64,000 bases of DNA, taken from positions 434,001-498,000 of the forward strand of contig NZ_JAGIBI010000003.1 in the NCBI RefSeq assembly GCF_017744395.1, read 5' to 3'. A program made the position numbers and the translations under genes. The DNA comes from Herbaspirillum sp. (GTDB lineage Bacteria; Pseudomonadota; Gammaproteobacteria; Burkholderiales; Burkholderiaceae_D). Of the stretch, positions 8,894 to 17,410 are shown one piece after another. A model generated the notes under the pieces. The model made no database searches. It saw only the letters and a program-made list of their open reading frames with translations, and was not told the DNA's origin. How positions within the stretch are numbered: position 1 is the first letter of the stretch; each line of letters begins with the position of its first letter.

Positions 8894-9316
8894 ATGAAAC
8901 GCAAGGCATCGGCGGTATGGATCGGCAATCTGAAGGACGGCAAGGGGGCGCTCACCACCGAGAGCAAGACGCTGTCCGATACCCAATACTCGTTTTCCAC
9001 CCGTTTCGAAAACGACGCAGGCACCAATCCGGAAGAACTGATCGCGGCGGCGCATGCCGGCTGCTTTTCGATGGATTTGTCGGGGCGCTTGGAAAAGGCC
9101 GGCCTGGGACCCAGGCGGATCGACACGGAAGCCACGCTGACATTGGAGCGGTCCGATCCAGGCTTGGCCATCACTACCATCCACCTGGAGGTCAAGGTCG
9201 CCCTGGATGAGCGCGATGAGGACAAGTTCAACGAGGCAGTGGCCGCAGCCAGGGCCGGCTGTCCGGTATCCAAGGCGCTGGAGGCGGATATTTCGGTGGC
9301 CGCGACGCTGGTTTGA
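8894..9316 (+). CDS. OsmC-family peroxiredoxin-like protein
   Basis: 140 residues, usual OsmC length. Two redox cysteines are visible, one in AAAHAGCFSMDLS (near residue 56) and one in AARAGCPVSKAL (near residue 122), the pattern of thiol-dependent organic hydroperoxide reductases of the OsmC/Ohr family. The N-terminal KRKASAVWIGNLKDGKG matches the YhfA/OsmC style of strand. Strong ribosome site AAGGAGGTT 5 bp before the ATG. Likely cytoplasmic defence against organic peroxides. It is transcribed singly, with a shared hairpin at 9340 marking the end. Confidence 0.92.
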   Translation: MKRKASAVWIGNLKDGKGALTTESKTLSDTQYSFSTRFENDAGTNPEELIAAAHAGCFSMDLSGRLEKAGLGPRRIDTEATLTLERSDPGLAITTIHLEVKVALDERDEDKFNEAVAAARAGCPVSKALEADISVAATLV

Positions 9317-9339
9317 CGACACCGTCGGCGGTACGAAAG

Positions 9340-9367
9340 AAACGCCGCATCAGCGGCGCTTCTTTTG
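9340..9367. terminator. Bidirectional terminator between osmC-type gene and ABC operon
   Basis: CGCCGC / GCGGCG arms (9343-9348 and 9353-9358) round an ATCA loop. On the plus strand it is followed by CTTCTTTT; on the minus strand the stem extends by a G-T and two A-T pairs into TTTCTTTC. The minus-strand stop codon of the small ORF at 9350 lies in the loop. Confidence 0.6.
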
Positions 9368-9511
9368 GTTCTTTTGCTCGTTCCGGGCGCCGTCTTCTTT
9401 TGGCTCTGCGGCATCGTCGCCGGGAAGGCGGCGCGACGAAAGAGGAAACAGCAACGCTACCACCACCAGGCATGCCGTGAGGATCAGTGTCACCTTATCG
9501 AGCCCGTCCAT
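9350..9511 (-). CDS. Possible 53-aa single-span membrane protein
   Basis: A short frame that begins 6 bp after the stop codon of the preceding binding-protein gene, with AGGGA 9 bp before the ATG. It encodes MDGLDKVTLILTACLVVVAL and continues to a very charged tail (DGARNEQKNQKKRR). One membrane helix is clear at about residues 7-24, giving a short periplasmic N-terminus and a basic cytoplasmic tail. Its stop codon lies in the loop of the operon terminator. I do not recognise a family. It could be a small accessory subunit of the transporter, or a chance frame; the operon position and helix favour a real gene. Confidence 0.42.
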   Translation of the reverse strand: MDGLDKVTLILTACLVVVALLFPLSSRRLPGDDAAEPKEDGARNEQKNQKKRR

Positions 9512-9517
9512 GCGGCA

Positions 9518-10504
9518 TCATCCCTGGCGCGCAGGTTGCCAGATGGCGACGCTGGCGGCGTCGATCTTCTTCGGCAGCAGGCCGGCGGAGAAGAAGGTGT
9601 CGGCGATGCGCTGTTGTTCGCCCAGCGCCTCCGGCTTGACCGCGCGCACGTCATAGCTGCGCCGGCTGTTGGCCAGTTCGATGGTGGCGGCATCCAGGCC
9701 CCACAGCGGGGCGAGAAAGCTGGCTGCTTCCTTGGGATTGCGTTTGACCCATTGCCCGGTTTTCTGCAGTTCATCGAATACCACGCGCAGCACATCCGGG
9801 TTGGTCTCGGCAAATTGCGTCGCGGCGAGATAGTAACGCTGGTAATCGGCGACGCCGCGGCCATCCGCCAGCACCCGCACCTGCGTCTGGCGCTGCACCC
9901 CTGCCAGGAAGGGATCCCAGGTGACCCAGGCGTCCACGTTGTTGCGCTCGAAGGCGGCGCGGCCGTCGGCCGGCGACAGGTAGGCGGCTTCGATGTCGGA
10001 GAATTTCAGGCCGGCCTTTTCCAGCGTGGCGATCAGCAGGTAATGCACGCCGGCAGCCTTGGTCACGGCGATCTTCTTGCGTTTGAGTTCGGCCACGCTG
10101 CGGATGGGCGAATCGGCGCGCACGATGATCGCTTGCGCCGCGGGCGAGGGCGCCTCTTGCGCCAGATAGGTCAGCCGCGCGCCCGCGGCCTGGGCAAACA
10201 CCGGAACCGTATCGGCCACATCGGCGCTCAGGTCGAGTCCGCCGACATTGAGCGCTTCCAGCAGCGGCAGGCCGTTGGCGAATTCATGCCAGCTGATCCG
10301 GGCGCCGGACGGCGCCAGCAGTTTCTCCAGCGTGCCGTTGGCTTTGAGAATGGTCAGCAGCGTTGAGGATTTTTGGTAGCCGATGCGAATCGCGCGGCCG
10401 TTGCCTTGCGCTTGCACGGCTGGCGCAAGCGTGGCCGCGGCGATGGCGGCGCCTGCCTGCAGCAGGCGGCGGCGGATGGAGGATGGTTGGGTGTGCTTGG
10501 ACAT
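9518..10504 (-). CDS. ABC transporter substrate-binding protein, sulfonate (SsuA) type
   Basis: 328 residues from the ATG at 10504, selected because it opens a signal sequence with an Arg triplet (SIRRRLLQAGAAIAAATLAP, possibly Tat) ending AVQAQ. The mature protein has SsuA-type motifs: RIGYQKSSTLLTILK, ALNVGGLDLSADVADTVPVF, KKIAVTKAAGVHYLL and NNVDAWVTWDPFLAG. Such proteins bind aliphatic sulfonates, taurine or sulfate esters in the periplasm for sulfur supply. Third gene of the operon binding protein-permease-binding protein. The exact ligand is not readable. Confidence 0.88.
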   Translation of the reverse strand: MSKHTQPSSIRRRLLQAGAAIAAATLAPAVQAQGNGRAIRIGYQKSSTLLTILKANGTLEKLLAPSGARISWHEFANGLPLLEALNVGGLDLSADVADTVPVFAQAAGARLTYLAQEAPSPAAQAIIVRADSPIRSVAELKRKKIAVTKAAGVHYLLIATLEKAGLKFSDIEAAYLSPADGRAAFERNNVDAWVTWDPFLAGVQRQTQVRVLADGRGVADYQRYYLAATQFAETNPDVLRVVFDELQKTGQWVKRNPKEAASFLAPLWGLDAATIELANSRRSYDVRAVKPEALGEQQRIADTFFSAGLLPKKIDAASVAIWQPARQG

Positions 10505-10529
10505 GGGAATGTGAGGAGCAATGGAGCGT

Positions 10530-11405
10530 TCAGGATTTGGCGGATGAAGCCCGGTGGGCGTCGCGCCAGCGCAGGCTGTGCTGTTCGATCGCACGCAGCA
10601 GGCTGTCGCTGAGCTTGCCCAGCAGCGCCAGGATCAGGATCGCCGCCAGCACCAGATCGGGCCGGCTGCTCTCGCGGCCGTCGGAGAGCAGATAGCCGAC
10701 GCCGCGGGTGGCGGCGATCAGTTCGGCCGCCACCAGGAACATCCATGCCAGGCTGAGGCCGCCGCGCAAGCCGGCGAACAGGTAGGGCAGGGCGGCCGGC
10801 AGCAGGATGTGGCGTATCAGCGCCCAGGCGCCCAGGCCGGAACTGGTGCCGACTTCGATCAGCTTGTGGTCGATGTCGCGGATGCCGGCTACCAGGTTCA
10901 GGTAGACCGGGAAGAAGGCGCCGATGGCGATCAGCACGATCTTGGGCGTTTCGTCGATGCCCAGCCACAGCAGCAGCAGCGGGATCCAGGCCAGGCTGGG
11001 AATGGCCCGCAAGGCCTGGAAGCAGGGTTCGAGCAAGGCTTCGGCGCGGCGGCTGATGCCTACCAGCAGGCCCAGCGCCACGGCCAGCAGGCTGCCGATG
11101 GCAAAGCCCGCCAATACCCGCGCCAGGCTGGCCCAGATGTGCGGCAGCAACTCGCCGCGCGCGGCCAGCGACCACAAGGTCTGCGCCAGTTCGCTGGGCG
11201 GCGGCAGCAGCCGCGCCGGGATCAGCTCCAGCCGCGCGCCGGCCTCGACCAGCAGCAGAAAGCCCAGCGGCAGGATCCAGCCGGTGAATTTGCCGGGACG
11301 GTAACCATCGTCATGCGGCCAGCCTTTCTTCGCCGTGCGTTGGCCTTGCGGCGGCGCGGGGGGGATGACCTGCGCGGGCAGGCTGCCGGATCCGGGGTCG
11401 CTCAT
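10530..11405 (-). CDS. ABC transporter permease, sulfonate (SsuC) type
   Basis: 291 residues, BPD-type inner-membrane permease with about six membrane helices between residues 40 and 275. The EAA loop that contacts the ATPase is visible as EVGTSSGLGAWALIRHILLP. The 5' neighbour ends 4 bp before its start and the next binding-protein gene begins 25 bp after its stop, so all three form one operon. A soluble, Pro-rich N-tail of about 38 residues precedes TM1. No ATP-binding subunit gene is next to it, which is unusual for an ssu locus. Confidence 0.9.
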   Translation of the reverse strand: MSDPGSGSLPAQVIPPAPPQGQRTAKKGWPHDDGYRPGKFTGWILPLGFLLLVEAGARLELIPARLLPPPSELAQTLWSLAARGELLPHIWASLARVLAGFAIGSLLAVALGLLVGISRRAEALLEPCFQALRAIPSLAWIPLLLLWLGIDETPKIVLIAIGAFFPVYLNLVAGIRDIDHKLIEVGTSSGLGAWALIRHILLPAALPYLFAGLRGGLSLAWMFLVAAELIAATRGVGYLLSDGRESSRPDLVLAAILILALLGKLSDSLLRAIEQHSLRWRDAHRASSAKS

Positions 11406-11409
11406 CGCC

Positions 11410-12396
11410 TTATGCCCTGATCACGCCTTGCGCGTACGAAGAGTCGATCAGCGCGTTGATGGTGCGCGGCAGGTCGGTGCCGCTCTTGACCAGGTCTTCT
11501 TCGGTCAGGATGGGCGCGGCGGCGCGCAAGGCATCGGCGTGTTCGCGGCCGATCTGCGGATGCGAGAAATCGTTGCGCTGCAATTGCAGGCGCGCCACCT
11601 GCGGCGACAGTTTCGATTCTTCGGCCAGCAGCGCGACCGTTTCGTCGGGATGGGCCTTGATCCACGCGCGCGCTTTCTCGTAAGCGGCGATCACGCGCCT
11701 GACCTGGTCCGGATGGCGCGCAGCGAAGCTGTCGCTGACGTTGAGGAAACCGTAGGTGTTGAAGTTGACGTTGCGATAGATCAGCCGCGAGCCCGCTTCC
11801 AGTTCGCTGGCGGCCAGGTGCGGATCGAGCCCGGCCCAGGCGTCGACGCGGCCTTGCTCGAGCGCGGCGCGGCCATCGGGATGCTGCAGGTGGACGATCT
11901 CGACATCGCCCTTCTTCAGGCCGTTCTCATGCAGCGCGCGCAGCAGGAAGAGGTAGGGATCGGTGCCCTTGGTGGCGGCCACCTTCTTGCCCTTGAGCTC
12001 GCGCACCGACTTGATGGGCGAATCCTTGCCCACCGCCAGCGCCGTCCATTCCGGGCGCGAATAGACATACACCGCCTTGATCGGATTGCCGTTGGCGCGC
12101 GCCAGCAGCGCCGCCAGCCCGGCCGTGCTGCCGAAGTCGATGCTGTCGCTGTTGAGGTATTCGAGCGCGCGGTTGCTGCCCTGGCTCAGTACCCATTTGA
12201 CGTCGGTGCCTTGGGCTTTCAGGTCTTCCTCGAGCCAGCCGAACTTGCGCAGCACCAGGCTGGGCGGCGAGTAGTAGGCGTAGTCCAGGCGGATGGTCTT
12301 GGGCGCTGTCGCGGCGCGCGCGATCAGGGGTGCCGCGCCCAGCAGGCCGGCGCCCAATGCGGCCGGGCCGAGGCGGAGGAAGTGTCTGCGTTCCAT
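11410..12396 (-). CDS. ABC transporter substrate-binding protein, sulfonate (SsuA) type
   Basis: 328 residues from the ATG at 12396, preferred to an upstream TTG because it opens a Tat-like signal (MERRHFLRLGPAALGAG, ending LIARAA). Mature motifs are SsuA-like: IRLDYAYYSPPSLVLRKFGW, DSIDFGSTAGLAALLARANG, KGKKVAATKGTDPYLFLLRA and QGRVDAWAGLDPHLA. It is the first gene of the operon. It shares architecture with the second binding protein (9518-10504) but differs through much of its length, so the two may bind different sulfur compounds. Periplasmic. Confidence 0.9.
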   Translation of the reverse strand: MERRHFLRLGPAALGAGLLGAAPLIARAATAPKTIRLDYAYYSPPSLVLRKFGWLEEDLKAQGTDVKWVLSQGSNRALEYLNSDSIDFGSTAGLAALLARANGNPIKAVYVYSRPEWTALAVGKDSPIKSVRELKGKKVAATKGTDPYLFLLRALHENGLKKGDVEIVHLQHPDGRAALEQGRVDAWAGLDPHLAASELEAGSRLIYRNVNFNTYGFLNVSDSFAARHPDQVRRVIAAYEKARAWIKAHPDETVALLAEESKLSPQVARLQLQRNDFSHPQIGREHADALRAAAPILTEEDLVKSGTDLPRTINALIDSSYAQGVIRA

Positions 12397-12534
12397 GGGG
12401 TCCGTTCTTGTTGTGTCGGGGGAAGACAAACACTCTAAGGACGAACGCGATGCGGCAGAACGACTATTTTCAAACTTGGATATGCGCTTTGCGCATGCTC
12501 TCGCGGCGGCGACGGGAGCGCGGGGGCGCAGCGG

Positions 12535-13143
12535 TTACGGCAGGATGAGCTCGAACAGCGCGCCGCCGTCCGGATGGCTGGACAGGCGCGCTTCGCCCTG
12601 CTGGTTTTCCTTGTTGTGGGCGGTGGCGATGGCATTGCACAGGTCCATGCCCAGTCCGGTGGACTGTTTCTTTTCCTGGGCGCCGATACCGGGGCCGTCG
12701 TCGCGCACGGTAAAGATCACGCCGCCGGCCGGGTTCTTGCGGCAGCCCAGCTCGATGCGCGTGCAGGCGAAACGGCTGGCGTTTTGCAGCGCGGCTTCCA
12801 GCGCCAGGGACACCAGGTGTTCGTCGAAAAAGCCGATCAGCGGCATGTCGGTCTCATCCAGCTTGACCTCCACGCCCTGGCCATTGCGGCCGACGGCCTG
12901 TTCGCGCAGCAGCGCTTCCAGGAAATCCAGCGGCGAGACCGCTTCGACCTGCGCGCGCAAGCCTTGCGAGTCTGCCTTGTAGAGCGTGAGGAAGGCGATC
13001 AGCTTTTCCTGCAGCGCCAGGCAGGTGACATGCGCCTGCTGCACGCGCGGCACATCGTCGGAAAGGCTGCGCAGTTCGCCCTCAAGGACGCCCAGCGAGT
13101 TCTTGATGTCGTGAATGATGATCGCGGCAAGCTTGGGATCCAT
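12535..13143 (-). CDS. Soluble histidine-kinase-like ATPase protein
   Basis: 202 residues, no membrane segment and no sensory domain. It starts directly with an H-box-like helix, IIIHDIKNSLGVLEGEL with H11, followed by a GHKL ATPase domain: N box EAALQNASRF, G1 VRDDGPGIG and G2 STGLGMDLC. It lies 2 bp downstream of the receiver-TPR gene, so the two are surely translated together and the receiver is its natural partner. It may phosphorylate, or act as a phosphatase on, that receiver. Short soluble kinases of this build are uncommon; the signal it reads, if any, must reach it through a partner. Confidence 0.82.
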   Translation of the reverse strand: MDPKLAAIIIHDIKNSLGVLEGELRSLSDDVPRVQQAHVTCLALQEKLIAFLTLYKADSQGLRAQVEAVSPLDFLEALLREQAVGRNGQGVEVKLDETDMPLIGFFDEHLVSLALEAALQNASRFACTRIELGCRKNPAGGVIFTVRDDGPGIGAQEKKQSTGLGMDLCNAIATAHNKENQQGEARLSSHPDGGALFELILP

Positions 13144-13145
13144 GG

Positions 13146-14774
13146 TCAGCTCTTCGGGGCTACTTTGCTCAAGGTGTCGCGCAGGAACTTGTGCATCTTG
13201 GCGACACGGTCATTGCCCGGAATCAGGCGGTCCAGCGTGGCGAGATAGCGCCTGACGCGTTTGACATATTCCTCGTTCCAGCCGCGCTGGCTCATCCACA
13301 GCAGGTGCAACTGGGCCGACGCCAGCAGCACGCCGGTATTCTCCGGCATGCTGGAGAGCGCTTCCTCGAGCTTGGCCAGCGATTCGTCGGGCTTGGCATT
13401 GCGCATGAGGGCATTGGCTTCGGCGATGATGCTCATGCAGTGCTTGACGGTGCCGTCGATCAGTTCTTCGGCCAGCGCGGCCTTGCCGGTGTCGGCCAAT
13501 ACCTTGCGCGCCAGCATCAGCAGCGTCTTGTTTTCGTGGTCGGACTTGATGGCCCCGGCGATCAGCTGGGCGCCCTCGTCGTCCTTGCCCATCGAGAAGG
13601 CGGCCTTGGCCAGGGCCAGCGTGGCAGCTTCGGAAATGTCGCTGCCGGCGGCTTGCCTGGCCGCGTCGAAGGCTTGCTGGGCCGAGATGGTATCGCCCAG
13701 TTGCACATAGGCTTGGGCCTGCACCGCGGCCTGGGCCGCGGTGAACATCTTGGACTCCTCATAGCGGCGCGGGGCGCTTTCGAGCAGGCGCAGGGCCTGG
13801 TCGGGATCGCCGCTGTCGACATGCACCTGGGCCAGCGACAGCAGGTCGGTCGGCTGCGCGGTGAGCGAGCCCTTGGTGTGCTTGAGTACCTTGTCGTAGG
13901 CTTCGCGCGCCTGCTGCAGATGGCCGTTGCGGTAGGCGACGTCTCCTACCAGCCGGCTGCGGCGGGCGGAGGGGATGATTTCGGAGGACATCGTCAGCGC
14001 CGCCAGGGCGCCTTCGTGGTTGCCCTGCGCCTCGTCGATCTGCGCCAGCAGGTCGTAGGCGGCGATGAACTGCTTGTTCTGGGCCAGCACTTCTTCGACG
14101 GTCCGGCGCGCGTCATCCAGTTGGCCGGCCACGATATTGCAGCGCGCCATGCCGATCTTGGCCCATACCAGGTCGTCGCGCATGGCCAGGGCCTGGGTGT
14201 AGACCTCGCGCGCCTCGTCGATGCGGCGCTGCTCGATCAGCAGCGAGCCCTTGGTCTTCATGATTTCGACGACCCACTTGGGCGCGGCCTTGAGGACGTT
14301 GTCGCATTCGGCGATGGCGCCGGCGAAATCCTTGCGCTTCATCTTTTCGGTCACCGGCAGCATGGCGTGCTGCTTTTCCAGCAGGCGGTCGACGCGCTCG
14401 GCGATGCGGCTCGCGGTGAGCGGCTTGAGCATGTAGGCGTCGGGCTGGAATTCGGCGGCGCTGGCCACCAGGTTGTAGCCGCTTTCGGCCGTCACCATGA
14501 TGAACATGGACGTCGGCGAAAGCATGTTCTGGGTGCGGAAGAACTCCAGCAACTGCTGGCCGTTGCTTTCCTTGTTCAGGTTGTAGTCGCAGATGATGAG
14601 GTCATAAGCCGCGGCCTGGACGAAACGGATGGCCTCGTCGGGCGTGGCGGCCTGGTCCACCTTGGTCACGCCGAGCTGGCCGAGGTGCATCCGGATGTTC
14701 TGGCGCATCGTCGGCATGTCGTCGATGATCAGGCAGCGCAGGGCGCTGATATGGCTAAAGGGGACTAAACTCAT
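13146..14774 (-). CDS. Response regulator with tetratricopeptide repeats
   Basis: 542 residues. Receiver domain at about 10-130: acid pocket D18/D19, phospho-acceptor D63 in LIICDYNLN, T95 and K117 in YMLKPLT. The rest is helical repeats, TPR-like from about 150 to 490 (for example RIDEAREVYTQALAMRDDLV and NGHLQQAREAYDKVLKHTKG). No DNA-binding or enzymatic output domain is present, so output is likely by protein contact through the TPRs. Coupled to the soluble kinase gene downstream (2 bp gap). The pathway it serves is unknown; motility, secretion or stress signalling are all possible. Confidence 0.9.
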   Translation of the reverse strand: MSLVPFSHISALRCLIIDDMPTMRQNIRMHLGQLGVTKVDQAATPDEAIRFVQAAAYDLIICDYNLNKESNGQQLLEFFRTQNMLSPTSMFIMVTAESGYNLVASAAEFQPDAYMLKPLTASRIAERVDRLLEKQHAMLPVTEKMKRKDFAGAIAECDNVLKAAPKWVVEIMKTKGSLLIEQRRIDEAREVYTQALAMRDDLVWAKIGMARCNIVAGQLDDARRTVEEVLAQNKQFIAAYDLLAQIDEAQGNHEGALAALTMSSEIIPSARRSRLVGDVAYRNGHLQQAREAYDKVLKHTKGSLTAQPTDLLSLAQVHVDSGDPDQALRLLESAPRRYEESKMFTAAQAAVQAQAYVQLGDTISAQQAFDAARQAAGSDISEAATLALAKAAFSMGKDDEGAQLIAGAIKSDHENKTLLMLARKVLADTGKAALAEELIDGTVKHCMSIIAEANALMRNAKPDESLAKLEEALSSMPENTGVLLASAQLHLLWMSQRGWNEEYVKRVRRYLATLDRLIPGNDRVAKMHKFLRDTLSKVAPKS

Positions 14775-15019
14775 GACAACAATCTGGAAACAGTCTTTAT
14801 CTCGTTATATTGCTAGCCTGAAATGTATCCCAAATCGATATGCTCCCGTAGCAAAGTCAGGGGCGGAAACGATAGGCATTTCTGAGCAAACCGTATAGTC
14901 TGCCGGTTTTTGCTTGGGCTTGCAGCATTTGTGTGGCATTTCTCCCGCGCAATTTCCGATCTTTTATAATCTTGCGCCTTGCGCGCGGACCGGTCGCCGT
15001 GGCCAGGCGACAAAAAAGC

Positions 15020-15048
15020 TTGCATCGATTACTGTTTTTTTATACAGT
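15020..15048 (+). promoter_or_regulatory. recA promoter overlapping the SOS box
   Basis: TTGCAT (15020-15025), 17 bp spacer, TACAGT (15043-15048). The -10 overlaps the right arm of the LexA operator, the arrangement known from enterobacterial recA. Confidence 0.55.
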
Positions 15049-15049
15049 A
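15030..15049 (+). promoter_or_regulatory. LexA-binding SOS box of recA
   Basis: TACTGTTTTTTTATACAGTA: a perfect CTGT-N8-ACAG with extra symmetric TA ends. It lies 104 bp upstream of the recA ATG and over the proposed promoter, so LexA repression of recA is expected. Confidence 0.9.
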
Positions 15050-15152
15050 TCGCTTCATGAGTGCAGCGCCGCTGGAAATGGCCGGCGCATCGTGCACCAG
15101 GGAAACAATTTTCCGATACACCTTCTTCACGACCTTTTGCCGAGAGAGATTT

Positions 15153-16202
15153 ATGGACGACAAAAAAGCTGCGAACAACTCTGAAAAGGGCAAGGCGCTT
15201 GCCGCCGCGCTGGCGCAGATCGAAAAGCAGTTTGGTAAGGGCTCCGTGATGCGCATGGAGGATGGCGTCGTCGCGGAGGAAATCCAGGTCGTCTCGACCG
15301 GTTCCCTGGGGCTGGACATCGCGCTGGGCGTCGGCGGCCTGCCGCGCGGCCGCGTCATCGAGATCTACGGTCCGGAATCCTCGGGCAAGACCACGCTGAC
15401 CCTGCAAGCCATTGCCGAAATGCAAAAACTGGGCGGCACCTGCGCCTTCATCGATGCCGAGCACGCGCTGGATGTCACCTATGCGCAAAAGCTGGGCGTC
15501 AACCTGAGCGACCTGCTGATTTCGCAGCCCGACACCGGCGAACAGGCACTGGAAATCACCGACGCGCTGGTGCGCTCGGGCGCGGTCGACCTGATCGTGG
15601 TCGACTCGGTCGCGGCGCTGACCCCCAAGGCCGAAATCGAAGGCGACATGGGCGACTCGCTGCCCGGCCTGCAGGCCCGCCTGATGTCGCAGGCGCTGCG
15701 CAAGCTGACCGGCAGCATCAACCGCACCAACACCACCGTTATCTTCATCAACCAGATCCGCATGAAGATCGGCGTCATGTTCGGCAACCCGGAAACCACC
15801 ACCGGCGGCAATGCGCTGAAGTTCTACGCTTCCGTGCGCCTGGATATCCGCCGTACCGGTTCGATCAAGTCCGGCGATGAAGTGATCGGCAGCGAGACCA
15901 AGGTCAAGGTCGTCAAGAACAAGGTCGCGCCGCCGTTCCGCGAAGCCCATTTCGACATCCTGTACGGGGAAGGCACCTCGCGCGAAGGCGAAATCCTCGA
16001 TCTCGGCTCCGAGCACAAGGTAGTGGAAAAATCCGGCGCCTGGTACAGCTACAACGGCGAAAAGATCGGCCAGGGCAAGGACAATGCGCGCAACTTCCTG
16101 AAAGAGCATCCGGAACTGGCGCGTGAAATCGAAAACAAGGTCCGCGTCGCGCTTGGCGTGCCGGAACTGGCCAACGGCGAAGCTGAAGCCGAAGCCTCGT
16201 AA
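15153..16202 (+). CDS. recA: Recombinase RecA
   Basis: 349 residues, normal length. ATP-dependent strand exchange and LexA co-protease. Walker [10 protein letters not shown] begins at residue 73; the MAW-type motif, the loop regions ([37 protein letters not shown]) and an acidic C-terminus are all present. The start at 15153 is fixed by the family N-terminus and GAGAGA 5 bp upstream; longer in-frame starts would run into the SOS box. Followed by recX after 229 bp. SOS-regulated through the LexA box. Confidence 0.99.
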   Translation: MDDKKAANNSEKGKALAAALAQIEKQFGKGSVMRMEDGVVAEEIQVVSTGSLGLDIALGVGGLPRGRVIEIYGPESSGKTTLTLQAIAEMQKLGGTCAFIDAEHALDVTYAQKLGVNLSDLLISQPDTGEQALEITDALVRSGAVDLIVVDSVAALTPKAEIEGDMGDSLPGLQARLMSQALRKLTGSINRTNTTVIFINQIRMKIGVMFGNPETTTGGNALKFYASVRLDIRRTGSIKSGDEVIGSETKVKVVKNKVAPPFREAHFDILYGEGTSREGEILDLGSEHKVVEKSGAWYSYNGEKIGQGKDNARNFLKEHPELAREIENKVRVALGVPELANGEAEAEAS

Positions 16203-16212
16203 TTCGCATGCC

Positions 16213-16253
16213 GGGACGGCGGCAAGGGATGCCTCGCCCGTCGCCGCCGTCCC
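16213..16253 (+). other. Strong hairpin between recA and recX
   Basis: Perfect 11-bp arms GGGACGGCGGC (16213-16223) and GCCGCCGTCCC (16243-16253) round a 19-nt loop, 10 bp after the recA stop. No T tract follows, so it may be an attenuator or mRNA-stability element that keeps recX expression below recA, as a hairpin does in E. coli. Confidence 0.5.
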
Positions 16254-16431
16254 GCTTGTGGTAGCTGTTGTCGGTATGGCGAGGTCTTGTTGCGCCGTAT
16301 CGGCCGCAGTTGGTATATCAGCAGTTGTGGTTCAATTGTTTTGCTGTATCCGTTTTGTCCGCATGCCGGTAGCGTTTTGGCCGTGTGCGGCAACAGTGTC
16401 ATCCGCCTTATTGCCCGTGTAGTCGAACGTC

Positions 16432-16899
16432 ATGCCTAGACCGCCGATCAGCCTGAAAGCACGGGCGCTCAAATATCTCTCTTCACGTGAGCATAGTCGC
16501 CTGGAACTTGCGCGTAAGCTTACCCCTTACGCGCAAGAGGGCGATGATGTCGACGCCTTGCTCAACTGGCTTGAGCAGTCCCGCTTCCTTTCTTCCGAGC
16601 GTTTTTCCGAATCCCTGGTGCACCGGCGCGCGGCGCGCTATGGCAACAATCGCATCCTGTCCGAGTTGCAAAGCCATGGCATCGAAGGCGAGGCCTTGTC
16701 CGAGCTGAAATCCGGCCTTGCCGAGGATGAGGGCGCGCGTGCGGCCCAGGTGTTGCGGCGCAAATTCAGCGCGCCGCCGGCGGATGCGGAATCCCGCGCC
16801 AAATGCATGCGTTTTTTGCAGCAGCGCGGCTTCTCCCATCGCAGTATCCGCGAAGCGCTCGATAGCGCCTGGGCGGACCAGGATGAGATGGATGCCTGA
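16432..16899 (+). CDS. recX: Regulatory protein RecX
   Basis: 155 residues, usual RecX length, built of three-helix repeats. Typical signatures: [20 protein letters not shown] at the N-terminus, [18 protein letters not shown], then [13 protein letters not shown] and a C-terminal [16 protein letters not shown]. RecX limits RecA filament growth in the cytoplasm. It lies downstream of recA, separated by the hairpin at 16213, and probably gets reduced read-through from the recA promoter. Confidence 0.95.
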   Translation: MPRPPISLKARALKYLSSREHSRLELARKLTPYAQEGDDVDALLNWLEQSRFLSSERFSESLVHRRAARYGNNRILSELQSHGIEGEALSELKSGLAEDEGARAAQVLRRKFSAPPADAESRAKCMRFLQQRGFSHRSIREALDSAWADQDEMDA

Positions 16900-17410
16900 C
16901 TGCCGTGCGGCCGTCGCGGCGCCTGTTTTTCGGTGATGCCGGTTCCGGCGGCATTGGACCTCAATGGTGCCTGAAAAGCCTGGCGCCCAGGTCTTTATCG
17001 GCAACGTTAGCGCTACCACCGCTCCGCCCGTCCTGCCCTGTGCTAGAATTCGGGAGTTTTTGCTGCGGCGCGGTAGCCGATAGGGTGTCGATTTATCGCC
17101 GTTTCTTTGAAAGGCGACTGGTCGATGTAAGGCTGGCGACAGCAGCGAAGGCGGATAATGCGGATCGCTCCGGCGCATGCCGGCGCGATGCGACTATCAG
17201 AGACCAACTCATGCAGACGGCATGAACATGCCCAATTCTACGAATTCTTTCGCAATCCGCGCAGCTCATGCCTGCGCCAGTTTTCGTCCGGCGACGGACG
17301 CGACACCCGCCTGCGGGTTGCGGTCTGCTTTCTCGCCATCCGGCATTGCGCCGACGGCAGAAATTCAATCCGGCAAGTTTTATTCATTTAGTGTCTAAAG
17401 GGAAGCTCCC
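16900..17410. other. Long non-coding stretch upstream of sucC
   Basis: 511 bp between recX and sucC. It contains an extended -10 (TGCTAGAAT, 17041-17049) with no good -35; use of it would give a leader of about 350 nt. Several short frames cross it but have neither ribosome sites nor recognisable sequence. The stretch 17158-17230 is A/T and GC mixed with small inverted repeats. No gene is supported. Confidence 0.5.
17041..17049 (+). promoter_or_regulatory. Possible extended -10 promoter for sucCD
   Basis: TGCTAGAAT: TG extension plus a 5/6 match to TATAAT. The -35 position shows no consensus. It lies about 360 bp before the sucC start, so other promoters nearer the gene remain possible. Confidence 0.3.

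Larger units (their letters stand above)
14775..15152. other. Divergent region upstream of recA
   Basis: 378 bp between the receiver-TPR gene (minus) and recA (plus). It contains the LexA box and promoter of recA at 15020-15049 and a TATAAT at 14965-14970 of unclear use. The recA leader is about 100 nt. No other gene is supported. Confidence 0.6.

Noticed and set aside
14965-14970. TATAAT upstream of recA as the main recA promoter
   Set aside because: No -35 at the right distance; the element at 15020-15048 overlapping the LexA box fits better.
16905-17391. Short open frames upstream of sucC
   Set aside because: No ribosome sites, unusual amino-acid composition and no resemblance to known proteins.
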